This document shows positions 1 through 11,999 of a stretch of 64,000 nt of DNA, piece after piece. A program made the translations under genes and the position numbers. The stretch covers positions 53,628,627 through 53,692,626 of the forward strand of contig CM026554.1 in assembly GCA_015143295.1 (NCBI GenBank), written 5' to 3'. The notes under the pieces were generated by a model. That model worked only from the letters and a program-made list of their open reading frames with translations, was not told where the DNA came from and did not search any database. Every line of letters begins with the position of its first letter. Positions within the stretch are counted from its first letter, which is position 1. The stretch is from Tetracentron sinense. Its lineage: Eukaryota > Streptophyta > Magnoliopsida > Trochodendrales > Trochodendraceae.

Positions 1-428
1 CTTGCCGCCAGAGTGAAAGCTACCTACAATAAGAGCCACCGAGGATGTCGGCTGCGGAAGCTTGGCGGTCTATTACTGTCCTAAATAGATAGAAGGCCTG
101 ATTTAATGCATTCCATGAGTCCTGAAGCTTTTGCCTAATGGTTAAATTTGATTTGAGAGCCTTTTTCTCTCTGGTGTTTATAATATCATGCACATGTCAG
201 CAGAGACTGCAATTGGACTTGCATTTCCATAGATATGCTTCAAGAATACCTATTTGTGAATATATCTTCTATACATACTTTGTCAAATCGAATCATATTC
301 ATGGTATGCAACCCAAGATTTTTGGGGGTTAGTTCGCCTTTAGGCAGTACTTGTCATGCATTGAGCATGTGTTATGACTTGCAAATGAACAAACTCTCAA
401 ATATATAATTCCACCAGTTATATTTCTT
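1..428. other. Unassigned left-edge sequence
   Basis: No gene is recognised. A short open stretch enters from the left edge and closes near 84, too short to identify. It could be the tail of an exon cut by the window edge. The missing 5' exons of the CRM gene could lie here or further left. Confidence 0.3.
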
Positions 429-436
429 ATCCCCGC

Positions 437-1385
437 CATAGTAACAAAGTTCGGATTCGGGAATTATTCGGCAGGGGTTAAGTTCGAAAAAAAAGGGAAA
501 AAATCGGAAAATTCGGGTTAAGTTCGGGATAAGTTCGAAAAAATAAAAATGAATAATTATAAAAAATAAGAACGTGATGCCAACTAATCCATCTACCAAT
601 CTATATGTATTGACATCTCTTATTATGTTAACATTTATTCCAATTTCTAAAAAACAAGCATTATGTAAATTCGCAAACTCAAGAAAAAAATTACATAAGG
701 CTTAAGTAAGCTTTATGTAATTTAAGAAAAAAGAATAATTTAGATTACATGTTTGTATATGCAAATCAAATTATATAAGCAATTAAAAAATATATAAAAA
801 CGAGAAAAATAATCTGAATAGATAAAATCAGAAAAACAATATATGAGTGTATTTATTTGGCATAACATAGTTATTTAGCAAAATATTGAAATAGCTCAGA
901 ATAAATAACACAAATTTTATTTTTTCTTAGTTCAGTGGAAATTCAACAGACTAACCAGCTTGCAAAATTATCTTTTTTCTCTCAATTCAATCGAATGTAA
1001 TCAAAATCCTAAAATAGCTTACTCGAATAGAGTTTTCTCATTCTTCTATCAGTTGGCGATTTCAATCAAAGGAAGATTTCTCAGTGTGAAATAAGTCTCG
1101 AGTTATTAGTAATAATTCTATTGCTAATAGAAAATTCATTTTACCTTCATTTTTATTTTAGAATTCTGAATAAGCATGAACGAATAATTTGTGAGAAATC
1201 TTCATTCGGAATAAGTTCGGCATAAGTTCGAAATAATTCGTTCGTTCGGGAATTATTCGCGAATAATTCGTCAGTTCGGGAATTATTCGTTAGTTCGGGA
1301 AAAAGAAGCCTTTTTAAACGGCACCCCTTAAAAAATGAATAGTTCGGGTATAATTCGGGAATTATTCGAGAACTTTGTTACTATG
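437..1385. mobile_element. Non-autonomous hAT-like DNA transposon
   Basis: The ends are perfect inverted repeats CATAGTAACAAAGTTC (437-452) and GAACTTTGTTACTATG (1370-1385). The flanks are atccccgc (429-436) and atccctgc (1386-1393), an 8-bp target duplication with one mismatch, as expected for hAT. Subterminal regions at both ends are packed with variants of the word GAATTATTCG. The AT-rich core of about 950 bp has no transposase frame, so it depended on an autonomous relative. It lies upstream of the CRM gene, probably in its 5' intron or promoter. Confidence 0.8.
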
Positions 1386-1393
1386 ATCCCTGC

Positions 1394-2424
1394 ATCCTGA
1401 TATTTGCATTTGTCCTAACTATATTAACAGTTTTCCCTCTGTACAAAGTGAATGTGCTTGCACTCTGAGAACATTCATTTTTCCAGAAAATCTAGTGGCT
1501 TTATGGATCATGCGAGCACATACTTGTCCATCTTAGCAACTTTCATTGAATTTTAAACGATCGGCAACTCAATACCTCCAATCTAATACTCATTACTCTC
1601 GTACAAATATCTGAACCACACCCTTTACCTTTGGAAGTCTGCCAGTACCAACAAGTCTGAGGTTTAGAGAAGTATGAAGGTCTCCTCAGTCCTCACAGTG
1701 AAGCTATCTTTAGAAAATTTCTGGATGGACCTAAAATGTTTAGTCAAATCCCCTATCCATTGAAGGGGATTCTTTCAGTTTGATCAATAGGCATCTATAA
1801 AAGGTCTGGAACCATGGAGGGGTGCAATTGAGATTGAGACCTCAAAAACACCTGATACATCACATCAATACACTTTAAAAGAGAACTAGATTGCTTGGTG
1901 GATCAGTTTTTTAATTTTAAGCATTTAAAGAAAGAAGGCGGTCTAGATTCCTTGTTTTCATCTTATTTAGCTTCGGGCATGTGTTGCTCTCTTGTGATCC
2001 CTAGCCCATCCCCTTGTACTTCTTTATTCACTTCTTAATATATAATTTACTCTATTACCAATAAAAAAAAGCATCTAAAGAAAGAAGTTGGTGTAGATTG
2101 CTTACTCTATGTTGAGGGAAGTGTTTTTAACACCCTTTTCTGCTTGGTTTATATCTTTGTAACTATTTTTTATCTTTTTTTCTTTTCGTAGTAGTAGTAT
2201 CATTCCTTATTATAGCCTTAAATGGTGGACCAATATATTGTTGATCCATAGTTACATTTTCAGTTTTCATTAAAAACAAGAACCATTCTCTGGAAAAAAT
2301 GTAAGGTAATATCTGAGTATTTGACCTGTTTTCCGAATTTCCATTAGATCTTTTGATTGACCTTTTTCAATTATTAAATTAATTGATTTCATATATTGTC
2401 TTGTCTCCCTTCTAATGCATGAAG
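1394..2424. other. Non-coding stretch upstream of the first visible CRM exon
   Basis: AT-rich, with no frame that I can link to a gene. The last bases before 2425 (a T-rich tract, then tctaatgcatgaag) fit a branch site and 3' splice site, so at least the right part is probably an intron of the CRM gene. Confidence 0.45.
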
Positions 2425-4108
2425 GCCAAGAAGAAAGTGGCTTTGCTCCTACAGAAACTCAAGAAATATGAGCTACCAGAGCTACCACCTCCTCGACATG
2501 ACCCTGAGCTACTAACTCCTGAGCAGCTTCAGGCATATAAGAGGATTGGCTTCAGAAACCGGAATTATGCTCCTGTTGGTGTCCGTGGAGTCTTTGGAGG
2601 TGTTGTCCAAAATATGCATCTCCACTGGAAGTTTCATGAGACTGTACAAGTCTGTTGCGATAACTTCCCCAAAGAAAAAATCAAAGAGATGGCAACATTG
2701 CTTGCAAGATTGAGCGGTGGTATTGTGGTTAATGTACATGATGTGAAAACAATCATCATGTTCCGTGGCAGAAACTATCGGCAGCCAAAGAATCTGATAC
2801 CTATCAACACCCTTACAAAAAGGAAGGTAGCAAAATTTAATGTTTGTTATATCTTTGCATATTAGCATATTGCATGTGTAGCTGGCATAACATAAAACCC
2901 ACTATCATGTATGGAATCTAGAACTCATAAGATAAGACTGTAAGGGTAGTCTGACAATGCCAAATTACACATGGCACGCAGAAGATGGGACCCTTTCCTC
3001 TTCATGTTGGTTGCATGTACAAAGCTGCTGTTTGTAAATGGTACCTTTGATTTAATCTAGGAAATTAGTTTCCTTATAAGGATAAGAATGTTTGGATTAG
3101 AAATTTGCTACACGACAGAACCTTAAATCAGTAATAAACAAGCTCATCTTCATGCAGGCATTATTCAAGGCCAGATTCGAACAAGCACTTGATTCTCAGA
3201 AACTAAACATAAAGAAGATAGAACAGCAGCTCCGGAGAATGGGTGTAAACCCAGAGGATCCAGTTGCCATGGCCAGCATTCAAAGAGTAGCTTCGACATT
3301 TTTCAATGCAATTGACAAGAAGGAAGGGAGCCCTTATGTCTACCATGGGGACAAACAGCCAGTAGATGATCCTGATACTTGGGAACACCCAGACCATCAT
3401 TCTCCGGATAGCGATCAAGAGGAGCTTGATAAATTTATAGCTGATATCGAAGATGCAGCAGATCAAGAATGGGCTGCAGAGGAAGCTGCAGAGAAAGAAG
3501 AGTTGGGCAGGATGAGATACTGGAACAGAGAAGATTCAGGTGGGAGGATCAGAAGATCTCAAATGCCGAGAAGTGGAGATTCTGAGGATGAGACCGGAAG
3601 GGTGGCAAGGGATCGGAAGGATGCACATGGTAGGCAGAGTACTAAACGTGAATGGGTTAGTGATGATGAAGATGATATGATCTCCGGGGCATCAGGAAAT
3701 GATGAATGGGATTCCAATAACGTGGGAGATGTAGAGGATCTGGGCAGTGATATGATTGATTCTGATGAAGACCGTAATGAGTTCAAGTTACCCAGGGCAG
3801 TAAATGGGATACAGGATAAGAGCAGCAGAGCCAAAAACATTGAAGCTTCTAGGAGAAGTGCTGTAGCTAAATTAAGAGGAAACATGACAGAAGAAGACTC
3901 TGGATCCGAGGATACAGAAGATGCATTGTGTGAATCGGGTAGCGAGGAAGAGCATGAGACAAGAGCATCCCGAGGACACAATAATGATTACTGCAGCAGC
4001 AATGGTGAAGAGGAGGATTATCGCGGGAAAAGAAGTGGAAGGAATGGGGTGAACAATAGAAGAATCAAGACACCAAAACAGGTGGATGAGACTTGGGACA
4101 GTGATTGA
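2425..4108 (+). CDS. CRM-domain RNA-binding protein (CRS1/YhbY family), 5' end missing
   Basis: Two exons are visible: 2425-2826 and 3158-4108. The intron is GT-AG (2827-3157) and phase 0, joining ...LTKRK to ALFKARFEQ... without a break and giving 450 codons. Residues 29-126 form a CRM domain, an RNA-binding fold found in plant organelle splicing factors, with the GxxG loop at GVRG (residues 52-55) and the conserved QNMHLHWKFHE block. The second exon begins with basic helices, then becomes a long acidic and Ser-rich tail with several D/E runs. It matches my memory of the single-CRM plant proteins of the At3g25440/At4g13070 type. A start codon at 2419 is in frame, but it sits on a likely 3' splice site (gcatgaag before 2425), and relatives have a longer N-terminus with a targeting peptide. 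I therefore treat 2425 as an internal exon border. Upstream exons were not located. A poly(A) signal AATAAA lies at 4143, 35 bases after the TGA. Organelle targeting is inference only. Confidence 0.92.
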
Positions 4109-5168
4109 CCTAGTAATTACAGAGGAGCATTGTCCCCTTCTCAATAAATCACAGAAGGTGATTTACAAACAGATTGTTGTATGGAGAGAGAAAGAGTATG
4201 ATTGTAGAAGGTAAGTTATTCATTTGATGAGAATGTCTGGTATAGTAATCCTACCCCTCTGCAGTTCCCCAAAGAGAAATCAACATGGAAAGTGTATTGA
4301 TCTGTCACTTTACCCATATGTTGAAGTAAAGATATTCAAATATATGATTGAAGTTGCTGGATGTTCTCTTATAAATCTTTATTAATGGGCTATTCTTTTA
4401 TTTTGTTTTATTGTTTGGAAACTTGTTTAATTATCCATTCATGAGAAAATGCTCTTAGGGGAGAGAGATGATCTTAACCATCCAACTAATGTGCAGTCTG
4501 TTGAATTGGACTGCCATGTCCTGAAAATAGGTCCCAACTACAAATTGCGAGAATAGAGCTGTTCTTGGCGCTGGGGAAATCTCTTTCTTGGATCTCGACT
4601 AGGGGGAACACCCGTCTGGATCAGAATTCGTTTAATATAATTATCATATAGGTATCTGGCAGATTAAAATATCTTTTAATTGTTATTTTTTAATATAAGT
4701 AAAGGACATTGTATATTTCCGTCTTTTTTTTTAATAGACCTTGTATATTTCCGTCTTTTTTTTTCTTTCTCTTTTTTGACATAAGCAAATACTTCGGATA
4801 CTATCTTAATTCAAATATTTTAAAGAGTTAAGTACCGTTATGTCGCCTTAAACTTAAAATATCACTGTTTAGGGCATGGTTTGAAATATTTTACCAAATA
4901 GGGTACGTATTTCAATATTATCCTCGTAGTGTTTGGCTTTTACATGCATAGCTTAAGGGTAAATATGTCAAAAGTATGTCCTTTTTAGTAATAAAAATGC
5001 AAAGAGTGCCCAATTTTATAAATTTGTCAAAAACATGCCCTTTTAAGTAATACAAATATAAGGTATGCCCTTTTAGGTGAAGCGGCCTATTTTAATAGAA
5101 GTCGAATAGGGATATCCGTCAATTCCGGACAGTCTACCATCAGCTCAGCTCCGTTACAGTCTCAGTAT
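4109..5168. other. 3' flank of the CRM gene and degenerate repeats
   Basis: The first 300 bases are probably 3' UTR. Around 4965-5085 are imperfect tandem copies of a unit like gtatgcccttttagtaata, separated by AT-rich spacers. No coding frame is supported. Confidence 0.4.
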
Positions 5169-5350
5169 TAAGTGGAAATGAAGAGGATTCCACTTCATGA
5201 CTAAATGAAAAACAAAAAAATCTAAATGAGAGTAAAAACCTGAGTATAATAATCCACGCTAAGTGGAAATGAAGAGGATTCCAGTTCATGACTAAATGAA
5301 AAACAAAAAAAACTAAAAGAGAGTAGAAACCTGAGTATAATAATCCACGC
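5169..5350. repeat. 91-bp tandem duplication
   Basis: Two head-to-tail units of 91 bp (5169-5259 and 5260-5350) start with taagtggaaatgaagagg and end with aataatccacgc. They differ at only a few positions, so the duplication is fairly recent. Confidence 0.9.
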
Positions 5351-5535
5351 TATCTGTTAAAGATTGGCAACCAGCTTGTCTTAGTCCCACATCAAAAAGT
5401 TTATGTGCTTCCTGTGCCTTGTAAGACTCCACCCCTCTCAAGTGATATGCTTTTTTTGAAGAGGTGTGTTGGGCTTAGTCTCATAGGTTTGTGCTTGACT
5501 TTTTTCAGGGCTTCTAGCACTATCCTCAAATTACT

Positions 5536-6060
5536 AGGAAGCACGGATACTTCAAAACGGTCTTCATACCTGTATTGGATACGTATCGGATATGGATATG
5601 CATCTGATACGGCAGGATATGTACGAGATACGACTGAAATGCATCTTGTTAATTAAAAACATGTTTTTTAATTTGGATACTACTCCGATACACTGGGATA
5701 AGGCCATGAATATTGTATTATTATTTTTATTTTTTTGTATTTTTGGAGACCGGGGGTGTGACCCTATCTCTTTTGTTTTTGCATGGACATGGTCTTCTTT
5801 ATATTTTGCTTAGTGGATGATAGGATGATCACTTTCTTTTTTGCTTAGTAGATGATGAGATGACCCTATTTCTTATACTTTTGCATGGATATGATTTTTT
5901 TATACATAAATAACTAAACCAATGATTATTTTGTTATTATAATAGAAAATATAATATTATTATTATTATTATTTTTTTAAATTACAGACGTATCCTGATC
6001 ATACCCGTATCTTATTTTTTTAGGTTCTGTCGTATCACCGTATCCGTATCCGTGCTTCCT
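5536..6060. mobile_element. TIR element with 8-bp TSD, hAT-like MITE
   Basis: The ends are AGGAAGCACGGATAC (5536) and its exact reverse complement GTATCCGTGCTTCCT (ending 6060). The flanks aaattact (5528-5535) and agattact (6061-6068) match at 7 of 8 bases. Subterminal regions repeat GGATACG/CGTATCC words. The 525-bp element has no transposase frame. The 8-bp duplication argues for hAT, although the AGG terminus is not the usual CA. Confidence 0.75.
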
Positions 6061-6068
6061 AGATTACT

Positions 6069-6700
6069 GATTAATTCAATTTTGTGTAATTTCTTGTATT
6101 CAAAATTAGAAACGATAAGTTTATTAAAATCATGTCGATTTAAATAAAAGAATCTCTTTTTTTTTTAAGAATTAATTAAAAGAATCTTAAAATTCAAATC
6201 AACTCAAATTTCATCAAGCTTGTTGAAGCCAAGCTTGAACATTCGAGCTTGAATCAAGTTCATTTAGAACTCGGCTCTCTTGTCCTCTACCCACCACTAA
6301 CTAACCCTAACTAGGGTTGCGGCTTAACCGTATTCCACTACCCAAAAAACAAAATTAAAAATTGACTTGCTCACTTCTAAGTCAATGGGCCACATGTCCG
6401 ATGGAAAGTGTTACATGAAAAGTTTTTAGGCCCACCATTAATGGAATGCTTACGTTTAGAAAGGTTTAAAAATCAACCCAACACGTGGCACTACTGTAAC
6501 GTGACAAACGTCGAGCATATAGAGCAATCATTAAGTTAAAAGAAAAACTAGTTAGATTTATTACAAAAACATTATTATAATATAAAATTTTGTCAGGTTA
6601 GTGTCAAACAATACACAGACCCACTCTCATCAACTTTTTCTTGCTTTTCTTTATGTTGTTATCATATATACATAGGCCAAGGAAGCACCGCCATCGGGGG
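6069..6700. other. AT-rich spacer
   Basis: Nothing gene-like is seen. It includes a possible broken repeat (caagcttgttgaagccaagc) of the kind found in the Gly/Glu-codon-like low-complexity MITEs elsewhere in the window. Confidence 0.3.
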
Positions 6701-6714
6701 CGAAGTCAGGATTC

Positions 6715-6905
6715 TCTTATCGGTGGCTAAGGGGGCTAACAAGGGGGGGAGGGGGGCCAAAAATTTTTTGAGTGTAAAATTTATGGGTCATCATGTCTAT
6801 TTGTGTCCGTTTGTAAAGAAAATATATATTTTTTTCTTTAAAAGTTTAGGGGGCTAGAGCATCCCATTCTCCCCAGCCTGCTCCTATCCCAGGCTACGCC
6901 CCTAG
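6715..6905. repeat. Dispersed repeat of the GGGGCGGAGCC group, copy 1
   Basis: G-rich left part, then the phrase atgggtcatcatgtctat and aaaagtttagggggct, and a C-rich right part (aggctacgcccct). The same phrases in the same order occur at 12898-13045, and related ends occur at 24838, 36175 and 37025. Plant hAT elements commonly start CAGGGGCGGAGCC, so these are probably decayed hAT copies. That assignment rests on family knowledge rather than clear ends here. Confidence 0.45.
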
Positions 6906-7034
6906 TAGGGCATTAGGAAAAAAAATTTGATCAAATTTTTTTTTTTTTTTTTTTTTGGGGGGTCTCTGCCCTCGCCACCATTGGCTCTTTTGATCAAATG
7001 GCGATTGAACCGGAAAATATATATATAGTAAGGC

Positions 7035-7640
7035 CAATCTGCAATTAGGGTTGTAAACAAAGCGAAATCGAAATGGATACACATTATCCATATTGGATTC
7101 GTTTACTAATATAAAATCCGCTCTGTTATTCAACGGATAATAAAAAATAAATTTTGTATCCGTAATATCCAATCGAATTCGGATAATATAATATTTAAAT
7201 CCGTTTGATTATACCAACCGAATTCAAATATCCTCGCAATTTATCTTATTACAATTCGGATGATATTAGATTACGGTATTCAAAATATCTTCTATTATCA
7301 AATTTACATTTCAATACCTTAAAAAATCAAATTTAATTTTATATATTTATTACATTAAATATAAAAGGATATATAATATTACATGTAAAGGTATTTTGTA
7401 AAAATATAATAACATTAATTATATATTAATACTAATCGATCGGATATTTAGCAGAGCGGATACACCACTATCCCTATCCGATCCTATTAGTAAAATAATA
7501 CCGAATACGATCCGATGAATATTTATTCAGATAATTATCCAACTATTCATGTACGAATTCAAATTGAATTGGGATAATATCCAGTCCGTTCCAACCTACA
7601 ATCAAGATATCCAACTCCGTTCCAACCTGCAATCAGTACT
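7035..7640. repeat. AT-rich repeat rich in GGATA/TATCC words
   Basis: About 600 bp with many ggataat/ttatccg inverted words and degenerate ends (gggttgtaaac on the left, gttccaacctacaatc on the right). It has the look of a decayed MITE, but no clean target duplication was found. Confidence 0.35.
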
Positions 7641-7810
7641 CCAGCTTCACGGTAAGAAACGCAACAAAGTCACATCAATGGATGGCTGTGTTTAGTTTTC
7701 ATCTAGATTCGGTCTATCTAGACCAGGTCTTTCACCAAATAGCTTGAATCACTATAGAGGAAGATCGGAAGACTGTCCATCACAATGTTACCTAGTTTGT
7801 CTGTTTGAAT

Positions 7811-8200
7811 TCGGCTCGTGGTTCGCTACTCTATATTGAACCCGGATCGCTAAGGGTAGGATTCGTTTTTCGGTTTGCTTAGGTTCTTTAGTTTGGTTCA
7901 TTAACTTGGTTCGCTACTTAAGCATGTGAAACAAAATATATATTTTAAATTCTATTATAAAAATACATATCTTTTAAGCATGTAAATAATATATTACAAA
8001 TACTTATTTGAAACTAATTTCAAAAAATATCTTTTTATGAACGGTTTGTAAACTTCAAGTATAAATTTGCCAAATCTAATGAAAAATTTGACAAACTAAA
8101 ATGATTTTGAAACCACTGTTGTTTGCTCAATTTCACGAACCAAACCGAACCACGAACCAGTTCGGGTTCGCTATAACATGTAGCGAACTTGGTAACCCTT
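7811..8200. mobile_element. MITE with GTTCGCTAC inverted ends
   Basis: The left arm (gtggttcgctactctatattgaacccgg, from about 7819) and the right arm (ending about 8198) are imperfect inverted repeats of about 30 bp sharing GTTCGCTA and GAACCCG words. The AT-rich core has no frame. The target duplication was not resolved. Confidence 0.55.
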
Positions 8201-9100
8201 GTCCATCATAAGTGTGAAAAAATAACAATCCCAGTATCTCCTATTTGATCAACAGAAAGGGAATTGTAAATCAAATTCACCCAGATCACAAACCACGAAA
8301 GTTCCATTTCTCTATTCATTTTCTTTTCAACTTTTTGGTGGGAGAGTGGGACCGCGATTAAACCGCAATCCCAGTTAGCATGAATAGGCTGAAGCTTTAG
8401 ACCCTGCGCTCAATAGGGTAAGCAAATTTCCAAGGCTGAAGAGAATGAGCAATTTGAACCGGTGTGTGTGTTCAAAGAACAATCTCTAAGCCTGACAGAA
8501 AATCTCGGCTGTTGTTTCGAGCCAAGTACCCCAGATACATCCATAGCAGGCATGGATTATATTACGAGAAATGTCTATTCGAATATCAAGATTTAAAGTT
8601 TCTGTATAAATTACAATATCATTGACTTTCAAATCTGAGGCATGCCAACCAAAATATATGAAGCTTGTGGAAATTAGATAATAAAGAGTTGCAGTGCTAT
8701 CAACTTCATAAGTTATGATTTATCCATCGTCAATTCATGCAACTTGTTATGCATTTCCTATCCAACTTGTACTTCAATGACCTTTAAGCAAATGGCAGAG
8801 TATTAACATAGACTCATAACTTCTACACCTAATAGGAAATAAATATGCCAGTGGCACATAAATGAAGAGAATGCCTGTTCTTTTGACGATAAACATCCAC
8901 AATTTGCAGCTTGTACTTGCTTCAGAATTGTCTGACAAATTATAAGCCAAGATTTGAAGGTCTATAAGATACAGAAGGAAGACTGCTTTATTAGAAATGT
9001 TACAAACCAAAAAATGTGCGTCGTGGGTTTGATCTATCGAAATGATTGGTATGTTTAGGTAAAAGAAAAAAACACTATTGATAAAAACAGCCATCAAATT
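8201..9100. other. Non-coding downstream flank of the GT17 gene
   Basis: Mixed-composition sequence without a supported frame. It may include the end of the GT17 transcript (- strand). Confidence 0.3.
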
Positions 9101-9696
9101 TCATTGCACAATTTTACTGCATGGCCACCAACATAAAAAGCAGTAAACCAAAGCAGTGTTAGTAACAACCCCTTGATCTTGAATGGCATCGAAAAATAAT
9201 AATTCAACATTATAATCAGTGAAAAATCCATAAGCATTCAAGGAGTTAAAAGACTAACACAAGTTGTAAGGATTATGAATAAATTAGGTTCAAAGAAGCA
9301 AAATTCCCAGAATGGAAAAGACCAGGAATGTCACTATCTTTTTTGCATTTGGGTCATCATGCATACCGACAAGAAGTGATACACAAGCTCTCCATAGCAA
9401 ATTAGTTGTTCCCCCGCAGCAAGCTTCTCCTTGCTCAGTAAATGGATATGCTTCCACCATGGATGAAACCCAAAAAGGAAAAAAGGGAAATATACAGAGT
9501 TTCACTCTGGAGCCCAAGAACTGATCCAATTCTTCCCAACATCTCTCTAAAGAATTATCTAAATTTTGGTGAATACATGGTACAACCGCATTATTGCAAC
9601 ACCAGTCATCAATTGTCCAATATAACCCTTCATAGGGGCAACACAAGCTGCACCTCCAACATTTACCAAAAAAACTTCAAAACTTGTCAGCGAGAC
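9101..9696 (-). other. Probable 3' UTR of the GT17 gene
   Basis: It lies directly after the GT17 stop codon and is less AT-rich than the spacers. It holds an open frame of 118 codons (9290-9646, - strand) that matches no family I know and is Cys/Trp-rich in an uneven way, so I read it as chance within the UTR. Confidence 0.4.
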
Positions 9697-11689
9697 TCAG
9701 CCACTTTCCCTTCGGCAGTTCCCAGGCAAGAGAAATTTGTATTGATCAGCATTCTTCAGCAGATATGCTGGAAGATGAACTGCTGAATAAGAAGGAGGGA
9801 TGGGTCCCAACTTCCCAATGATCTCCTTGAATGTGTACTCTTCGGGAAGCATGTCAAATAGGTCAGCACCTGTGCAAATTACATCCTGAATCCTTTTGTG
9901 GTGCAGGTAATGAGAGAACCTCACTCGATCAAAATGGCTATAAGCTTTCATCTTAAATATGAACTCACTGATACGTCGGAAACAAAAGCTGCAATGCCAC
10001 CCGGCATCTGCCAAGATGTCGTCAGTCTGACGATAATGTGCATACCTTGTCTTACCAGTCTGATACCTGTGCACCGAAGCTCTCCAGCTCTTATTATCCA
10101 CGAGAAACTCGAAAGAATACAAGTAGTTATTTAGCCGAAGATGAAGGATCGGGGGGACATCATCACACCACCTCAAGAGATTGATTGTGTGGCTGCTTGG
10201 GATCTCATCAACATCAGACATTATCAACAAGTCATCGTCGGATATACCTGCTATTTTGAGAAGCTGATCCAGTGCTACCCGCTGATATGCCTCCTCGACA
10301 AATGGGTTTTCTCCTTTCCTAAATCTACCCCCAACAGTCCCATAAGTTAGCCGAGGTTTAATAAATTTGAACTGATCTTGATGGGTTGCAAAAACCAGTG
10401 GCTTCGGTAAGCCGGTAAAAGTTGAATTTGATTCTAGGAGAACAAACTGCGTGATATAAGGGTACAATTCGTTCCACCGAATTGTGAGGATGTCCAGCTC
10501 ATTACTGAACAACACTGCATCAAAGACACGCCTTGGAGACTCACGGATTCCCCACCCATGAAGTTTGCAGAGGTTCTCCATTGACACATTCTCATGGTAA
10601 TAGTGTGGAATATCATGGAAAGGTTTAGGTGGAGATTCCCATAGCGGCCGTAGGAAGTACGAGATCTTCTGCCCGTGCAAATAGACACCAAATATGCATG
10701 TCGGGACAATCACGAATAGAAGCATATAGGTTTTCAAATCCAACCCTCGCATAATGCAGCGGAGTCTCGACATGCTCAATACTGCACGGCTTGACTCCTG
10801 CATATTAAAAGCACAAAATTTCTAAGACATTCCAGATTGAATACATGGAAATCTGACCACAAGAAGCCATCTAATCTTTGAAATAAGCATTAAAATTTGA
10901 TAAAATAGATTAAAAGAACACATTGTTCTGCAAACCCTAGAACATAATCTACAATCAAAGCACTGATGGAATCATTTTTGTTTAGAAGGTAAAGCACTCA
11001 TAGTATCATACCAACTGATGCATAGATTTAAGAAAGTAACTTAAATGTCCAAAATCAAGAACCCCAAAACGCTGGTTCACCTTCTCCTACTAATCAATTT
11101 TACCATCAAGGAACTAAAGTTAAAAAAAAAAAGGCAAATACCTACAAAGTTCAATTCCTGCAATAAGAAAAAGTACTCCTACGCATACCCAAATCCAAAA
11201 CCTACAACCTTATGATTTAAATCCCCAAACCCGGAATTTCAATATCCACCCCAAACACATTGTTCCTTAAAAACGGGAGAAAAATCTCAACCAAAAAAAA
11301 AATCATGAAAACCATGACTTGGTTGCCACAACAATTCACATATAAGTTTGGAAACAAAAGATAGCCAGCACCAAAAGGATAAGGGACACTTTAAATATAT
11401 AATTCTAGGGTTCTGAAGTACATGACCCTAAACGATATACATCTAGATACAGCGATAGGAACTGTCTTAGGAGAACCCGTTTTCCTTTTATCGATTAAAA
11501 AAAAACTCGAAACGAAACACACCCAGAAAAATAAACCCACCAAATAATCGGAAAAAAATGACGGAAGCAAAGCAAACAGATCCAATACTCAATTTAAAAA
11601 AAAATGTAAAATGAGAAAAATACCTGCCAACAAACATCTTCGCATATATCATCCGTCTTCTTCGAACTATAATAACCTCCTTCAGTCAT
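9697..11689 (-). CDS. Glycosyltransferase family 17 (GnT-III-like) protein
   Basis: Two coding exons on the minus strand: 11624-11689 (22 codons, starting [14 protein letters not shown]) and 9697-10797. The GT-AG intron (10798-11623) is phase 0. The protein has 388 residues, the usual length of the plant family. Residues 44-62 form one membrane anchor after a basic segment, giving a type II Golgi topology. The GT17 domain (beta-1,4-mannosyl-glycoprotein N-acetylglucosaminyltransferase type) fills residues 85-380. A metal-binding DVDE is at 217-220 within [11 protein letters not shown], preceded by the family block RVALDQLL. The start is chosen because the tiny first exon is conserved in plant GT17 proteins; the in-frame ATG at 10803 sits on the splice acceptor and would drop it. 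Plants are not known to make the bisecting GlcNAc of animal GnT-III, so the true acceptor is uncertain. The upstream region (11690-12000) is probably 5' UTR and core promoter with a CT-rich patch. Confidence 0.95.
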
Positions 11690-11942
11690 CATAAACACCC
11701 AATTAAATGAAAAAAAGAATGCTGATTCAATCCACTGTTCTGAAATTTCAGATCGTTAAGAACAGATCAACCTTCAAATCGGCGAAAAGGGTCGACAACC
11801 CACTGTACAATCGGCCCGGAAAACATCAAAAAGCGGCCATATTTAGACGTGAAACTGCCGTAATCGTCGTTTGGTGGTTTTTTCACCCTTCACAGATATT
11901 CTTCACATCTACAATACAGCTTCTGATAGAACACAAAATATA

Positions 11943-11969
11943 GAGGAGAGAGAGAGAGAGAGAGAGATT
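11943..11969. repeat. (GA)n microsatellite, CT-patch on the GT17 strand
   Basis: Uninterrupted GA run. Read on the minus strand it is a CT run 250-280 bases before the GT17 start codon, the position of pyrimidine patches in many plant core promoters and 5' UTRs. Confidence 0.8.
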
Positions 11970-11999
11970 GTGATGGTGATGGAAATGTAAATGGCTAAA

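Noticed and set aside
1-84. Open frame from the left edge (ending ...LRKLGG) as the missing CRM upstream exon
   Set aside because: The RLRK word resembles the sequence expected before AKKK, but no GT donor follows it and the frame closes nearby.
5383-5396. gtcccacatcaaaa as the upstream element of an snRNA promoter
   Set aside because: The USE consensus (GTCCCACATCG) is close, but there is no TATA box at the expected spacing and no snRNA sequence follows. Such words are common relics in plant repeats.
9290-9646. 118-codon open frame on the minus strand after the GT17 stop
   Set aside because: It sits in the probable 3' UTR, matches no family I know, and has no conserved-looking blocks.
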